Shown piece after piece: positions 23,021-35,417 of a stretch of DNA of 64,000 bases (positions are counted from its first letter, which is position 1; every line of letters begins with the position of its first letter). Made by a program: the position numbers and the translations under genes. The stretch is from Orychophragmus violaceus. Lineage: Eukaryota > Streptophyta > Magnoliopsida > Brassicales > Brassicaceae. The notes under the pieces were generated by a model. The model searched no databases. It had not been told where the DNA came from and saw only the letters and a program-made list of their open reading frames with translations. The DNA is taken from positions 12,261,145 to 12,325,144 of the forward strand of contig CM058235.1 of assembly GCA_030180135.1 (NCBI GenBank), written 5' to 3'.

Positions 23021-24589
23021 ACTGCATAACAAAATTTCGATCTGATTGCCAACATTATTAGTCAGTAATTGATTAAGTTTATTTTTAGAAATTTCAGTGT
23101 TTGGTTTTTTTACTTTAGTCATAGTTTTTACAGTAGACTTGAAGAGTTAAATCCCACACAATACAGGTGTTGAAATTTAAAAAGAAAATAGTAAAGAGAA
23201 AGAAGTTTTAAGGAAAACTAATTTTTTATGTTTATAGATACGAAGTATCTCATCGGTTTTTATAAATCTTAAAACTACAATTTACATGTACGTACTGTTT
23301 CATCTGCAGTGTTTAGAGTGGCCAAATAGAGTATGCATAACATATGGATTGAACCCCCTGAGTGTAGTGAACATATGTTCTATCTTCTTACAACTATACT
23401 AAGGACATTTAGTTAAGAAAACTAAAGTCTACAAGCCAAATTAGGTAAATAGTATTTTCTAGTATGTTTTTACAATAAATAACCCACAAACTTACTATTC
23501 CAAGTTGGAATGGAGATATATTTTGTAACTTACGAAACATAAAATCCTTAAATTCATAATGGAAGAGTTTGTCACTTTTTCTTGCAATATTGCATTCTAA
23601 AAAGATATATACTAAATTCAAAGTACTCAACTAACTAATAGGACCACTCTAGAGGGGGAATAAATAGTTTAGGTGCTAATGGAGGGATATATTATATAAT
23701 TAGAACTGTCACATAGGGAAGTGGTTCTAGTTAATGTAATTTAGATTCATTCATAAGAAAGAACTAAAAAATCTCTAAAATTAAAATTAAAGAAAAAAAA
23801 CAAAACAAACAAAAGAAAGAAAGAAAGAAGAGAGACAGACATCTTAGGGCACACCTCGGAGAAAAATAAGCATGTGAGACTCGATGCACATCATTAAATG
23901 CTTTACGAGATGACATGGAAGATTCGGTTCTCGGTATTTGCATTTTTGTTTCTTTTTTCTTACCAAAATAACAAAAATTGCAAATCTTTGAAAACGTTGA
24001 GGAGACAAGAAGCAATGTTTGACGAGTTCAGTAAAATTATTAAAAGTATTTTCTATGTTGAAGAGGTGAAAAAAAGACCTGATGGGTTTTGCTTAAAAGT
24101 TAGTTGAATGAGTGAAAATGAGTTTCTGTTTTTGTCGGATTTATAAGACATTTAATATGTCTGAACTCTGAGATTCTGTAAGAAACAAAAAGAAGCAATC
24201 TGAAAACATCAGAGCTTCGTGCTAATCCGTAGACTTAGATTCTAGCAGTTTGCCGCCTCATCTTAGTTATTTTATGGTTTTACCTCTATAGTAGTTTTCA
24301 ATATCAAACTTGATCGATTCAAACTTTCTCTCACTAAAAGATCTAGCTAGTATCAGACAAAAACTACTGCTACTGTTTCATTATAAATATTATCTTAAAT
24401 CTTTCACACATTACAAAAATTATTAAGGTTTTGTTATACATTTAGTAATACATTTAATACATTACAAAAACAAAAATGCTACTTCAACTAAAATTTTGTA
24501 TCACTAGTACAACAACATTCTTTCTAAACTGTCGAAAGTATTGTGATCAAATAGTAAGAAAACAGGTTTGAGATGCTAATATATTTTAA
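23021..24589. other. AT-rich spacer, no gene recognised
   Basis: No coding region supported. A GAAA-rich purine run lies at ~23805-23840. A short open frame at 23898-24104 has no recognisable domain and no splice context. Confidence 0.5.
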
Positions 24590-24596
24590 ACGGAAA

Positions 24597-24661
24597 TTAG
24601 CTACGGATTTTGGGCCATAGCTACGAAATAATCCGTAGCTATGATCCAGTTTTTTTGTAGT
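24597..24661. mobile_element. Terminal fragment of a CACTA element
   Basis: TAGCTACGGATTTTGGGCC..., ending TTTTTTTGTAGTG, is the reverse complement of the first ~65 bp of the CACTA at 13581. Only this end is present. It abuts, and seems to have removed, the left half of the neighbouring Helitron's 3' hairpin. Confidence 0.75.
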
Positions 24662-25706
24662 GAGCGCGGATTTAATTCTTTATAAATTTTAATTTTTGTT
24701 ATTTTGTTCATAGTAATTTAGATTTTTAATTATGTAATCTAATTTTGATTATAACTGTTTAAGCCGTATTATAAAAAGTGAGTTGATAATTTAGATTATT
24801 TTAAAAATGAATTGTGTGTTATTTGGGAAGAGATATTAAAATAACAATTTCACATTATATATTTTATTCTGTGTTGTATCGTAATATCATGGTTTGAAAA
24901 AAAAATATTATGTTTTATATTTAATAATTAAATATTTACGAAAGTAGAAACAAAACAATCCATTGTAGTGGTATATATAATTTTCAAATTGGATTGAACA
25001 ACCCGTTAAAAACTGCATTCAAACATAAAGTATAATTTGGCGTCTCAAATATTTGAATAATATAAATAAAGAATAATTTTAATATTTTTATTAAGTTTAA
25101 ATATATATATATTAAACTCATGCGAAGATTTTTTTATAAAAGATTTATAATCGAAATTGACTAATTTATTTTTCAACTCATTCAATGATTTAAATATTTT
25201 GCAATTTGATGCAAGAACCCGCTAAAAAGTGCAATCGTAAAAACATCAATCGTAATATGTATATATATATATATATATATATATTTTGAAACAAAAATAA
25301 AGAAGATATTAGAATATATTATAAATATATTTTGAATTAAATCATAAATTATAGAATATTAACTTATATAGATATATAAATAGTTGATATATAAGTTATT
25401 TAATTGTATTTATCAATTGGTTTAATAGTTTAATGATTGTATATACATTTGTTTCAATTTTAATTAATTAGGAAAGTATGACTCATTATTTTTGGTTGTT
25501 TGGCTATATGTTTAATAATTGTCTTGTTTGGAAACATGAATTAAAGAGATAATGTTATATTCTCTAATTATCCTTAATGAAATTAATTAAATCATTAATA
25601 TGCAATGGCACAAATTATAAATAACACATGTCCCAAATATTAGTTTCCTAACCACTTTATTTTTTTTAATATAAATAAATAATAATTTTAATATTTTTAT
25701 TAAGTT

Positions 25707-25741
<35 letters not shown>

Positions 25742-26297
25742 CTCATGCGAAGATTTTTTTTTATAGAAAATTTATAATCGAAATTGACTAATTTATTTTT
25801 CAACCCATTCAATGATTTAAATATTTTGCAATTTGATGGAAGAACCCGCTAAAAAGTGCAATCGTAAAAACATCAATCGTAATATGTATATATATATATT
25901 TTTTTTTTTTTGAAACAAAAATAAAGAAGATATTAGAATATATTATAAATATATTTTGAATTAAATCATAAATTATAGAATATTAACTTATATATATAAA
26001 TAGTTGATATATAAGTTATTTAATTGTATTTATCAATTGATTTAATAGTTTAATGATTGAATATACATTTATTTCAATTTTAATTAATTAGGAAAGTATG
26101 ACTCATTATTTTTGGTTGTTTGACTATATGTTTAATAATTGTCTTGTTTGGAAACATGGATTGTAGAGATAATGTTATATTCTCTAATTACCCTTAATGA
26201 AATTTAATTAAATTATTAATATATAATGGCACAAATTGTAAATAACACATGCTCCAAAGATTAGTTTCCTAACCACTCTTTTTTTTAATAGTATTGA
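24662..26297 (-). mobile_element. Non-autonomous Helitron, 3' tip lost, two internal units
   Basis: The 5' end on the minus strand is TCAATACTATTAAAA, at 26297 and followed by host T, as at the 47.6-kb Helitron. At the other side only half of the terminal hairpin (GCGCGG) remains next to the CACTA fragment, and CTAG is missing. The body is homologous to the other two family members and contains two direct copies (about 25.05-25.66 and 25.67-26.28 kb) of the unit that is triplicated at 1-2.4 kb. It is non-coding. Confidence 0.75.
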
Positions 26298-26395
26298 TGA
26301 TGGAAATTGATAACGTAGGTTATGTTTGATATTAAAACTAATTTATCTTGGAATAAATTAAGTGAATTGTAACATAAACATTGGGGGGGGGGGGT

Positions 26396-26617
26396 GGCAA
26401 TTCCACAATTTCTTTATTTTCATTTAGCCAATTTAAATCACTACATGCGGTTTCTTTTCTGGTAAATTTGCTGTGAAAATTTTTTTAAAAAAAAATTTTG
26501 CGAGGCAGATTATGGGTTAGAGTATTTTTAATAGGATGAATACGGATCAAAATATTTTAAACGGTGGATTCGTGGATATCCATAATTTTTTATATTTATT
26601 TTATTAGTTTAATTGAA

Positions 26618-26658
<41 letters not shown>

Positions 26659-27480
26659 TTATCAAAAATATTTTAGTTTTTATAAAAAATTATGAATTTA
26701 CCTTTTAATATTAAATTTTATTTGATAATTATTATTTTATTAAAATCATATATAATTAAAAAAATAATTAGTATTTAAAAATTTACTAGTTATTTGAAGA
26801 TTGGGCAAATCGCAAAAATGACACAAAACATGCATTTTCACAAATATATCATCAAAGAAGAAAAATTATTAAAATAGCATTTATTAAAGGGATAAGACAA
26901 AGTTAACCATAACCCTAAACCCTTAAATACTAAACCAATTTATTAAAGGGCAATTCCACAATTTCCTTACTTTCATTTAGCCAATTTAAATCACTAAATG
27001 CGGTTTCTTTTCTGGTAAATTTGCTGTGAAAAGTTTTTTAAAAAAAAATTTGCGAGGCAGATTATGGGTTAGAGTATTTTTAATTGGATGAATACGGATC
27101 AAAATATTTTAAACGGTGGATTCGTGGATATCCATAATTTTTTTATATTTGTTTTATTAGTTTAATTGAAATATATATATATATATATAAGTTATCAAAA
27201 ATATTTTAGTTTTTATAAAAAATTATGAATATACTTTTTAATATTAAATTTTATTTGATAAGTATTATTTTATTAAAATCATATATAATTAAAAAAAAAT
27301 TAATTAGTATTTAAAAATTTACTAATTATTTGAAGATTGGGCAAATCGTAAAAATGACACAAAACATGCATTTTCACAAATATATCATCAAAGAAGAAAA
27401 ATTATAAAAATAGCATTTATTAAAGGGATAAGACAAAGTTAACCCTAACCCCAAACCCTTAAATACTAAATCCTAAACCC
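26396..27480. repeat. 553-bp direct tandem duplication
   Basis: Two copies begin GGCAATTCCACAATTTC at 26396 and 26949. They stay closely similar through CATTTAGCCAATTTAAATCA, an internal (TA)n run and CATTTATTAAAGGGATAAG. Each ends in a degenerate CCCTAAA-type tract. An 11-12 base G run lies just before copy one (~26383-26394). No coding content. Confidence 0.85.
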
Positions 27481-27560
27481 CAAATACTAAATCCTAACCC
27501 TAAATAATAAACCCTAAACCCTAAATACTAAACTCTAACCCTAAATAATAAACCCTAAAC
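27440..27560. repeat. Degenerate telomere-like CCCTAAA tract
   Basis: Alternating CCCTAAACC and AAATACTAAA/AAATAATAAA words over about 120 bp. This is common interstitial sequence in Brassicaceae spacers. Confidence 0.75.
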
Positions 27561-27715
27561 TCTAATTTATATAATGCTATAAAAGTGTTTGTAATCAAAA
27601 TAATGCTAAAAATATCAATTATTTTATTTGGTGTTATATTTATGACAATGTATGTTTTTGTACTATTTTATGTATTTTTTTCTTGAAGATATCCACAAAT
27701 TTTATCCGTAAATTT

Positions 27716-28448
27716 TTTTTTTTTAACACTAGTAGGCTTTAGCATTGATTTGGGCCAAATGCCAGTACAGAAAGATACAAAGTGAAATTGAGATCGTAAT
27801 GGGCCACAACAAATTAAAAACAGAACCCAGCTAAGTTACAGCTGTATCGTTCTGATCCATCCAAGCACATGTGTCAGCCATTGATGAAGTTCGACATGCA
27901 ACACGCCAACGAGCTGAGGAGACGCCGCCGACCGCCATGCTTCAGATCTCAGATTATCAAACTGAATCCCTCTGGTGATCTATGGTACTGGACATGAGTC
28001 GCCGGAGATGAACCGTCTCTGAAGAAACATGAGCTTCACACCAACGCGGAAGACACCGACTCCGAGAAAGCTTCTCGCCGATCAGAGCCCAATCCATTGG
28101 CTCGATCTTGACCCACACGCAGCTCTTCCTCCATGAGCTTGTGGCAACGAAAAGATATTACTTCCCGAGAAATCGAAATCACCGAAGAAGGTATAGAAGC
28201 CAATCGGTGTCTCCAACGAGAAAGAAAACACAGTAGCTAGATCTAAATCTCGTTAAAACGAGAAGAGAAAATTGGAAGAAAAGCTTCCGAATTTATGAAA
28301 ACCACAACAAAAACTAAACAAAAGCATAAATACAAAAGCCGCAAGCAAAAAGATGTTCATCCCCTTCTGAAATATCAAGATGTGAGAAGAAGGGGGAAGA
28401 ACACAGAGAAAAATCTCTCTCTAAAAGTTAGAGAGAGAAGTCCCCATT
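27716..28448 (-). mobile_element. Sadhu-like retroposon with perfect 17-bp target duplication
   Basis: The element is flanked by ATTTTATCCGTAAATTT at 27699-27715 and again at 28449-28465. Its poly-A end (T run from 27716) lies to the left, so it reads on the minus strand. It starts near GGGACTTCTCTCTCTAAC and ends GGCCCAAAT...GTGTTAAAAA. A 17-bp duplication plus poly-A means LINE-type target-primed insertion. It is non-coding and lies about 340 bp upstream of the FLX start codon. Confidence 0.8.
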
Positions 28449-28788
28449 ATTTTATCCGTAAATTTAAGTGAAGAAAATGCGGGTTGACTTTTTTACACTG
28501 TGGATTTGGCGTGGCCGATTTGACCGGCTTGACACGCCTGCTATCATCCAGTGCCAAAGATTCCTTCACTCTAGGCTATCCATGGTTCGTACGGGTTCTA
28601 AATTGGGCTTAATATGGGCCAAGCTCTATCCGAGTCAACACTATGTTGATGGCCCAGGAGAAAGGACTCCATGACTCTATAAACATACACGTAATTGACT
28701 TTTGGGCTCATAATAATAAGTTTAGTTAGACAAAGACGACTAGCGAGGAGACACTTCCGTAACCGGAGATCGGAAACTTGACGTTGTG

Positions 28789-29782
28789 ATGGCCGGCAGA
28801 GAACTTTATCTGCCGTCGTCGGCAGTATCGTCTTCCTCTATGAGAGTCTCGGAATCTCAACTAACCGAATCCGATAGTAATCGTATTCGATCTGTCGTCC
28901 TCGAGGATCAAATCGCAATTCAGCACCGTGAAATCCAATCCATTCTGACGAACAATCAGGAGCTAGCATTGGCACACATTGGAGTCAAGGATCAGCTCAA
29001 TTTGGTCAAGCGTGAGCTTGCTAGGCTGCTTGAAACTGCCGCGAAAGTTAAGAGGGAGAACGAAGCTAAGGTGCGGGAGGTTTACCAGAATTCGCTGAGG
29101 ATGGAAGCGGAGGCTCGTGTCGTCAATGGAATCGAAACTGAGCTTGATCAGGTTAGGTCGGATGTACAGAGGCTAGCTGAAGGTAGTCAGGAGCTATCGG
29201 CGGAGCTGGCGATGCTTAACGGCGATATAGCTAAGGCTAAACCTAATTCGGAAGGAGCCACGGAGATTAAGGCGGAGATTGAGACTCTAAGAGAAGAAGT
29301 TAGCAAAGGAAGGTGAAATTTTGAATTCTCCTTGTTGTTTTGAGGTGACTCTTTTGGATGAATAGTGAGATTCTTGAGGTTAGACTTGAAACAGGGCAGC
29401 TCTTGAGCATGAGAAGAAGACACGAACGAGTAACCTTCACCATGAGCGAGGTATGGAAAAGACTATCGATCACCTAAATCGTGAAATTGTGAAACTTAGG
29501 GAAGAATTGGTTTAACGTGGAGACTGAAGCTAGATCAGCAACTGTAGCTGCTGAGGCAGCTCAAAACCCAAGTAATCTCTCTCTCTTTTTTAGCTTTTTT
29601 TATGTCCTACAAATACGACAGAATGTGTTTACTGACGAAATTTTGAAGCTTTAGATTTACACCTTTACCTGCAAAATTAACTTAATATATTTGTGAAATC
29701 AGATAATATTTATGGAAGCCAAGGCCACCAATACTCTGAAGCTAAGGGTTCTCACCAGAACGATGTTCTGCTAGCAGTTTAA
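28789..29782 (+). CDS. FLX: FLC EXPRESSOR (FLX)-type coiled-coil protein, frameshifted
   Basis: Arabidopsis FLX is a nuclear coiled-coil protein that works with FRIGIDA to activate the floral repressor FLC. Exon 1 is 28789-29312 (start MAGRELYLPSS). Exon 2 is 29395-29571 and exon 3 starts at 29703, all with GT-AG borders. The coil runs from about residue 36 (LEDQIAIQHREIQSIL..., VKRELARLLE, LDQVRSDVQRLAEGSQELSAEL) into exon 2 (ALEHEKKTRTSNL, TIDHLNREIVKLREEL). In exon 2 the frame meets TAA at 29513-29515, giving 214 residues. One extra T in the TTT at 29511-29513 explains this: beyond it the sequence continues NVETEARSATVAAEA and, in exon 3, NIYGSQGHQYSEAKGS to a stop at 29782. Either the protein has lost its tail or this is a recent pseudogene or a base error. 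Confidence 0.85.
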
Positions 29783-31495
29783 CATCGTTCAAAAACACAC
29801 AATTCAGGTAAATGGAGTCTTGGACTGTGTGCCGTGGTAGTGCTAGCTCTGGAGGGTTTGAATTGTACAAAAAGAAACCAGGTCTTAGGTTTTTCTTTCT
29901 ATACCGTCTCAAGTTTCTTTGTTTATTTCACAGTTCTGTAGGATCAATATTTAAAAATTCTTTGCAAAATCTGTATATAAATCATAAGCTCCCCATCAAC
30001 AGACCAGTTGTTAGAACCAAGATGTGAGTTATATCAACATTGTTCAGAAGAACCGTGATTCAAATTATAATTGTGGCCATATGATATTCTTAATAAATGT
30101 TGGTAAAATTAACGCTTTTAAATGTGAAAGGCGGGGGGTCATATGAGATGGAGTTCGGTACTTAGGGTCTCGTCTCCCTTTCCTCACAGCAAAGCAATTT
30201 CTACCGCTGAACAATTTGAGAAAATGGTGAGAGTGAGCCAAATGAGAAAAAAATGGTTGAAGGCTTGAAGCTCTTTGTATCTTCTATTTTTTCTCTGGAA
30301 TTCTATGCTAATGTTATCATGGATTTTTGCCTTTTCCATTGATCTCGCTAGCTAGGTTGTGTCTGCTTTTTTCTTCTGATTCTCTGATGAGTTTCATTTG
30401 TTTTCTGTAAAGAAAATTTTTGGTGAAACTAACGGGCGTTGACTCTGTAAGCTTATTTCCTATTTGGTCTCTTAGTTCATGTAAAAGCTTAATGATACAA
30501 AGTAGTGTGAATCCTTGCCAGATCCACCTATGTTTCTGCAGGGGATCAGGTAAGTTTCTTTATGTACACGACCAATATATGAAGTGTGTGCTTATCAATA
30601 CATATTTTTAAGATCTTCTAGCACATTCTTGTTTAGATAAAACCCTATTCATACATTGAGATTAGGATAGTATTGGAAGCAGTTGGCTTTTTTTGTCTGC
30701 AAGTCTTACTTTTCTTTTCCAAAAGATAAAGAATTTAACATGATTTAGATCCTATCCTAGAGAATGTACAGAGCTACGATCCCAAACCTCCTCCTAGTTA
30801 TTTGAAAAAAGAAAAAAAGTTTTAGTTTTCAAGCCTTCTTTACTAGTCTTACATATGGAATTTTACAGTCAACACGTAGAGAGTCAAACCTTAGAGTTCT
30901 AATATTGAGTGGTTAATGTTCTCTTGTTTTTCTCTGAATGCTTTATAATTAGTATGTTAATACTTGCATATATTCTAATGGTGCATTTTTGCTTTCAATA
31001 TTTAATCTACTGTTAGTTTGTAATTCATACGCTTAAAGTATTATGTTACATAATGTTCAAAAAAAAAAAGTATTAGGTTACATGTTTTTGTTGGTTTATA
31101 GTTTTTTTTTCAGGTTAGGGTTTGTATATGTAAGAATGGTTTTGACCATCTCCAATGTATTTTTCTATTTTTGCAGAATTTTCTCTAACTTTTTTTATTT
31201 TACTAATAATATATTTTATTTATAAAAGTTGCAAATTAAACTTTTTATTCTTTTATAATTTTGTAATTTTTTATAAAATTATATATGTTTTTAAAAACAA
31301 CCAAAGTTTGCATATATGCATAACATTATTAATATTGTTTTAGTCATAGTTATAATTTTTTAAATATCAAAGATATAAGCAAATAAAAAATATAATTATT
31401 TGTTTCAGTTACAACTATAAAATTACAAAATATTAAAAACCTAATATGCAAATTAAAAAAAATTTAACTCTATAATAAAGGAATGTTATTTTTTA

Positions 31496-31526
<31 letters not shown>

Positions 31527-32424
31527 GTCGACTTTTTATTTTATATATAAAAGAAAAAAACAGCAATATCTATTTTAGAGCAAAATATAAATGTGAATTT
31601 TAGATGATTTTCCTTTATTACAGTATTTAGAGAAAAAAGGGTGGATATGCCTAAAGACAAAAATGGTAGCATTACACAGTACACTTGACAAATATTAAAA
31701 AAGAATTCATGAAAATGTACCACGCCACGAACAACAACCACTCAATCTGAGGACACTATTCCAAAAAAACCGGTTCAATTATGTGGAATAAACGAAATAC
31801 ACATAGTTGTTCAGACAGACCACTGACTCAAGCAAAGTCACCTGACAGGTGAAAACCTAAAACGTACATGGTGAAAAAGACGAAACAAAAGCGTACGGGA
31901 CCTTTAAGCACGTACTGAGTTCATATGAGCTCTCATGTCGGTCGGAAAATAGTAGCCAAACATCTTTTTGCACTAAAGTTCATAGGAGCTCTCTCATGTC
32001 GGTCGGAAAACAGTAGCCAAACACATTTCTCTTTCAGACTTTTTACTATATTCGTAGCCTATTCTCAATTATACACGTGTGTATGTATTTGCATTCACGT
32101 TCGTACATTCAACACTGGAAAATCGGGATTTACTTCCATAAAAGTAATTGTACTACATCACAAACTTCAGAATCTCTCTTTTCATTGGTTCAAAATTATC
32201 AACATCTCAAAAAGTGATTTGACATGACGCAACCGACAATTATAGTCACTCGTTGACATGTTAATTATCATGGTTATGTAAGATTAATATACGTACATAC
32301 AAATATAATGTGCTAACACTATTAATATATTAATATTAGAGATGAGTTTGACACTCTAAATTAGTTAGACCCATTTTAACAATTTAATGTCTATGGTTAT
32401 AACAATGGCCCCGCGTTATACAAT
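29783..32424. other. AT-rich region downstream of FLX
   Basis: No further gene supported. At 31500-31545 a TA run is followed by a T run and GTCGAC, the reverse complement of the Sadhu-like tail. The following DNA is not Sadhu-like, so this may be another tail-only insertion. At 31921-32020 a ~60-bp block (GAGCTCTCATGTCGGTCGGAAAA...) is directly duplicated. Confidence 0.5.
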
Positions 32425-32429
32425 GATCG

Positions 32430-33541
32430 TATTGGGAGATCGAGATAAGATCGACCGTATCAAGAAAGATTGAGAAGAATCTGGAAGGATCAAGATGAAT
32501 ATCCAAGAAGAGGAAATTTACAATTATCTCTAATATATTATATTCCTTATTAGTTTAGAAATTATGTTAATTCTACTACTATATAAGTCTATGCCTATTG
32601 TACTTTATTCTTACGAGAGTCTAATATAATTCTTCCTAAACACTTTTGTGTCTCTACTCTCATCAATTTATCATGGTATCAGAACAGACGATCTTTCGGG
32701 ATCAAAGCTAATGCTTTCGCTTCTACTTTTTGGGGTTTTAATTGTTTTCAAAAAAAAAAAAAAAAAAAAAAAATCTTCTTCTCCACGGTTTGCAACTCAG
32801 CCAGACGTGGACTACTTCTATTTCAGCTTCTCTAGTGGACCAAGCTTCTACTACTATTACATCATTCATCATCCAATTTTTTTTCTTACGATATGATTTC
32901 CAAAAAAAAAAAAAAAGTGTTTATGAACATGGGTCATCAATGGCTCGTTCAATCTTGATGTTTTTTCGCCCTCGCGAATAACATCCTTTTAATTCGACTT
33001 CTCACCCTCGTGAGTTGTTTTTCTACTTCGCAATCGCGAATTATCTATGGACATCGCAATCGCGAATTTTGTCTATTATTACTTGAAAAACCCTACGATC
33101 AGGTATAAACATCGATTATGACCCGACGGCCGGGTATTGCAGCCGATTTAACCCTACGACCGGGTATAAACGTCTTTGAAGAACTCTACGACCGAGTATA
33201 AACGTCGATTTGATGACCTGACGGCAGGGTATATTGCCGATATTTTGAAGATTTCTCCAATCTCATACGTGTTACCACGTATGAGCTTGCGGGAGGGTAT
33301 TGGGAGATCGAGATAAGATCGACCGTATCAAGAAAGATTGAGAAGAATCTGGAAGGATCAAGATGAATATCCAAGAAGAGGAAATTTACCATTATCTCTA
33401 ATATATTATATTCCTTATTAGTTTAGAAATTATGTTAATTCTACTACTATATAAGTCTATGCCTATTGTACTTTATTCTTACGAGAGTCTAATATAATTC
33501 TTCCTAAACACTTTTGTGTCTCTACTCTCATCAATTTATCA
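32430..33541 (+). mobile_element. Small coding-free LTR retrotransposon (TRIM/SMART-like)
   Basis: Two 244-bp LTRs (32430-32673 and 33298-33541) differ at one base that I can find. A PBS, TGGTATCAGAACAG, immediately follows the left LTR and a purine-rich GCGGGAGGG tract precedes the right one. The 5-bp duplication GATCG flanks the element (32425-32429 and 33542-33546). LTRs begin TATTGGGAG instead of the usual TG and end TTTATCA. The 624-bp interior encodes nothing; it holds a 20-base A run and short repeats (CGCAATCGCGAA twice; variants of CTACGACCGGGTATAAACGTC four or more times). The near-identical LTRs imply a recent insertion powered in trans. Confidence 0.88.
32674..32687 (+). other. 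Primer binding site of the small LTR element
   Basis: TGGTATCAGAACAG directly abuts the left LTR and matches the initiator-Met-tRNA complement TGGTATCAGAGC except near its end. Confidence 0.75.
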
Positions 33542-33546
33542 GATCG

Positions 33547-34901
33547 CTTCTACAATGCGCCATGGAACAATGTGGATATAAAGCTCGAAACGTCATACCT
33601 CGGAAAGACGCAGAAGATAACACGTCATCCTGTAAATTTAGAAGAAGAAAAAAATAGGCAGTGTTTAGTTCAACCGATCGAACATTTTGTACACAGTGAT
33701 ATTGCGAAATTTAATTTTGTCCGTTTAGCGGATCGTGCATGTACCATCTAAAGTTTTTTATTAAAACAACTGAAAGATACACTTAGAGATACAAAACCGA
33801 TCGACACGAAAAGTTAAGTATTAGAAATCAAAACTGAACTAAGATTACAAGCCACAAATTAGAAAAGATTTAGGAACAAATCAACTCCAAGACTTTGAAC
33901 ACACAACGAACAGCTGGACGAAAACTATATAATCATTTTAAGAAAAAAAACACTATGGCTTAAAATGGTAACCACAATTGGGGAAAAGAATGAGAAAGAA
34001 CATTAAATTCCCTTTCATTCCTAATTTTTGTTATCATTTGCAAGGACTATTTGTTACATATAATTCATCTTCATTCTTTTCCATTCCTTATTTTTAGAGT
34101 GAATTAATGAACAAATATATTCCTTATCAAATTAGTCAAGGAACAAAGGGAATTTTTTCCATTCTTTCTCTACGTTTATTCTCTATAATTTTTCCTCATC
34201 ATTTCTCTTTATTATTTTCCTCACTGTTCCTATTATTCCTGAAGTGGTTACCGGTTAGAGCCTATATAAATGAAACATAATATGTATATAGAAAATGTAT
34301 TAAATGGAACATATACAAAGCTAAGGTGGTACATCTTGGCTTTTTGATCTTTTCGAGGACGACAAGTTCGTAAGATGTGGCATCATGTATTAGCCTTTGA
34401 TCGTGTTGGATCCCTTAGGTTTGTATCTGTTTCAAAAACGCTTCTTATTTTGGAAATATATGTAATCTTTTAGACAGAACAAAATGAAAAAAAATAAAAT
34501 AAAAGGTGATTGGATGTGAGGTTTGTATGGCATCCACCTGGAAAAGCATATGCCTTTAGCCTGATTAAGACGTAAGTCATGGGCCATGACCTTCTTTAGT
34601 CTTCAAGATCTATAGAACTCTGAAAAAACCCCATCTATATAGCTCTAGTGGTGAAATACAGGTTGAGGTACGTTTTAGTTAAAATGACAAAAAAAACATA
34701 TAGCTTTAGTGTTTCCCTTGAGAAAATATAGAAGATATCATCTATACAAATTGTAAATATAAGTATTGAAATCCAAAATCTCATAAATTAATCTCTAGAA
34801 TCTATAGTGTTATTTGAAGTTTATAAGTTTTAAGAAAAGATCAGTCGCAATAATTATACAAAGATATGGTGACAGCAGACATTACTGTCATGCCATATGA
34901 C
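33547..34901. other. Spacer, no gene recognised
   Basis: About 1.35 kb, including the right half of the DNA split by the GATCG insertion. No coding frame or repeat I can name. Confidence 0.5.
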
Positions 34902-34909
34902 CTTGCTAT

Positions 34910-35272
34910 TGATCATATATGTTTCAATAAAGTGAAGCAAGCCATTGTGTCGCCGACACAGTCGTCAACACAGAATCTTCAGGAACTTGAGCAAGGCACT
35001 GTGTCGCCGACACAGTCGTCAACACAGAATCCTCAGGAACTTGAGCAAGCCACTGTGTCGCCGACACAGTCGTCAACACGTCTCCAACGGCCACATTTTT
35101 TCTAACGGCTATTTTTCAACTTCTAGACCTAGTTACTTCACTTTGTAACTCTATAAATAACTCTCTATTGACTAATATCAATATACACTTTTGGAGACTT
35201 TTCTCTCCATATTCTCTCCAAATCTCTCTAATCTCTTTCTCTCTAATCTCTTAATACTCTTAAATTCTATCA
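34910..35272 (+). repeat. 5' LTR with 54-bp tandem repeats
   Basis: It contains three copies of a palindromic 13-mer, GTGTCGCCGACAC, at 34947, 35001 and 35055, carried on a 54-bp tandem unit. A TATA box (CTATAAATAA) lies at ~35151. Confidence 0.9.
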
Positions 35273-35284
35273 TGGTATCAGAGC
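35273..35284 (+). other. Copia primer binding site
   Basis: TGGTATCAGAGC, complementary to the 3' end of initiator Met-tRNA, directly follows the LTR. Confidence 0.9.
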
Positions 35285-35417
35285 AAAGATCCTTATTCTA
35301 CTACTCTCTTTGATTCTCTCTTGTTCATCTTTCAAAATTCTTCAAAATTCTCAATTTCTTAAAATCGCCCACCAAGTGTTCGATAAAATTCTTAAACGAA
35401 ATTTCAAGCTAAAAGCT

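Noticed and set aside
27440..27560. Telomere or former chromosome end
   Set aside because: The CCCTAAA units are degenerate and interspersed with AAATACTAAA words; such tracts are common in Brassicaceae spacers.
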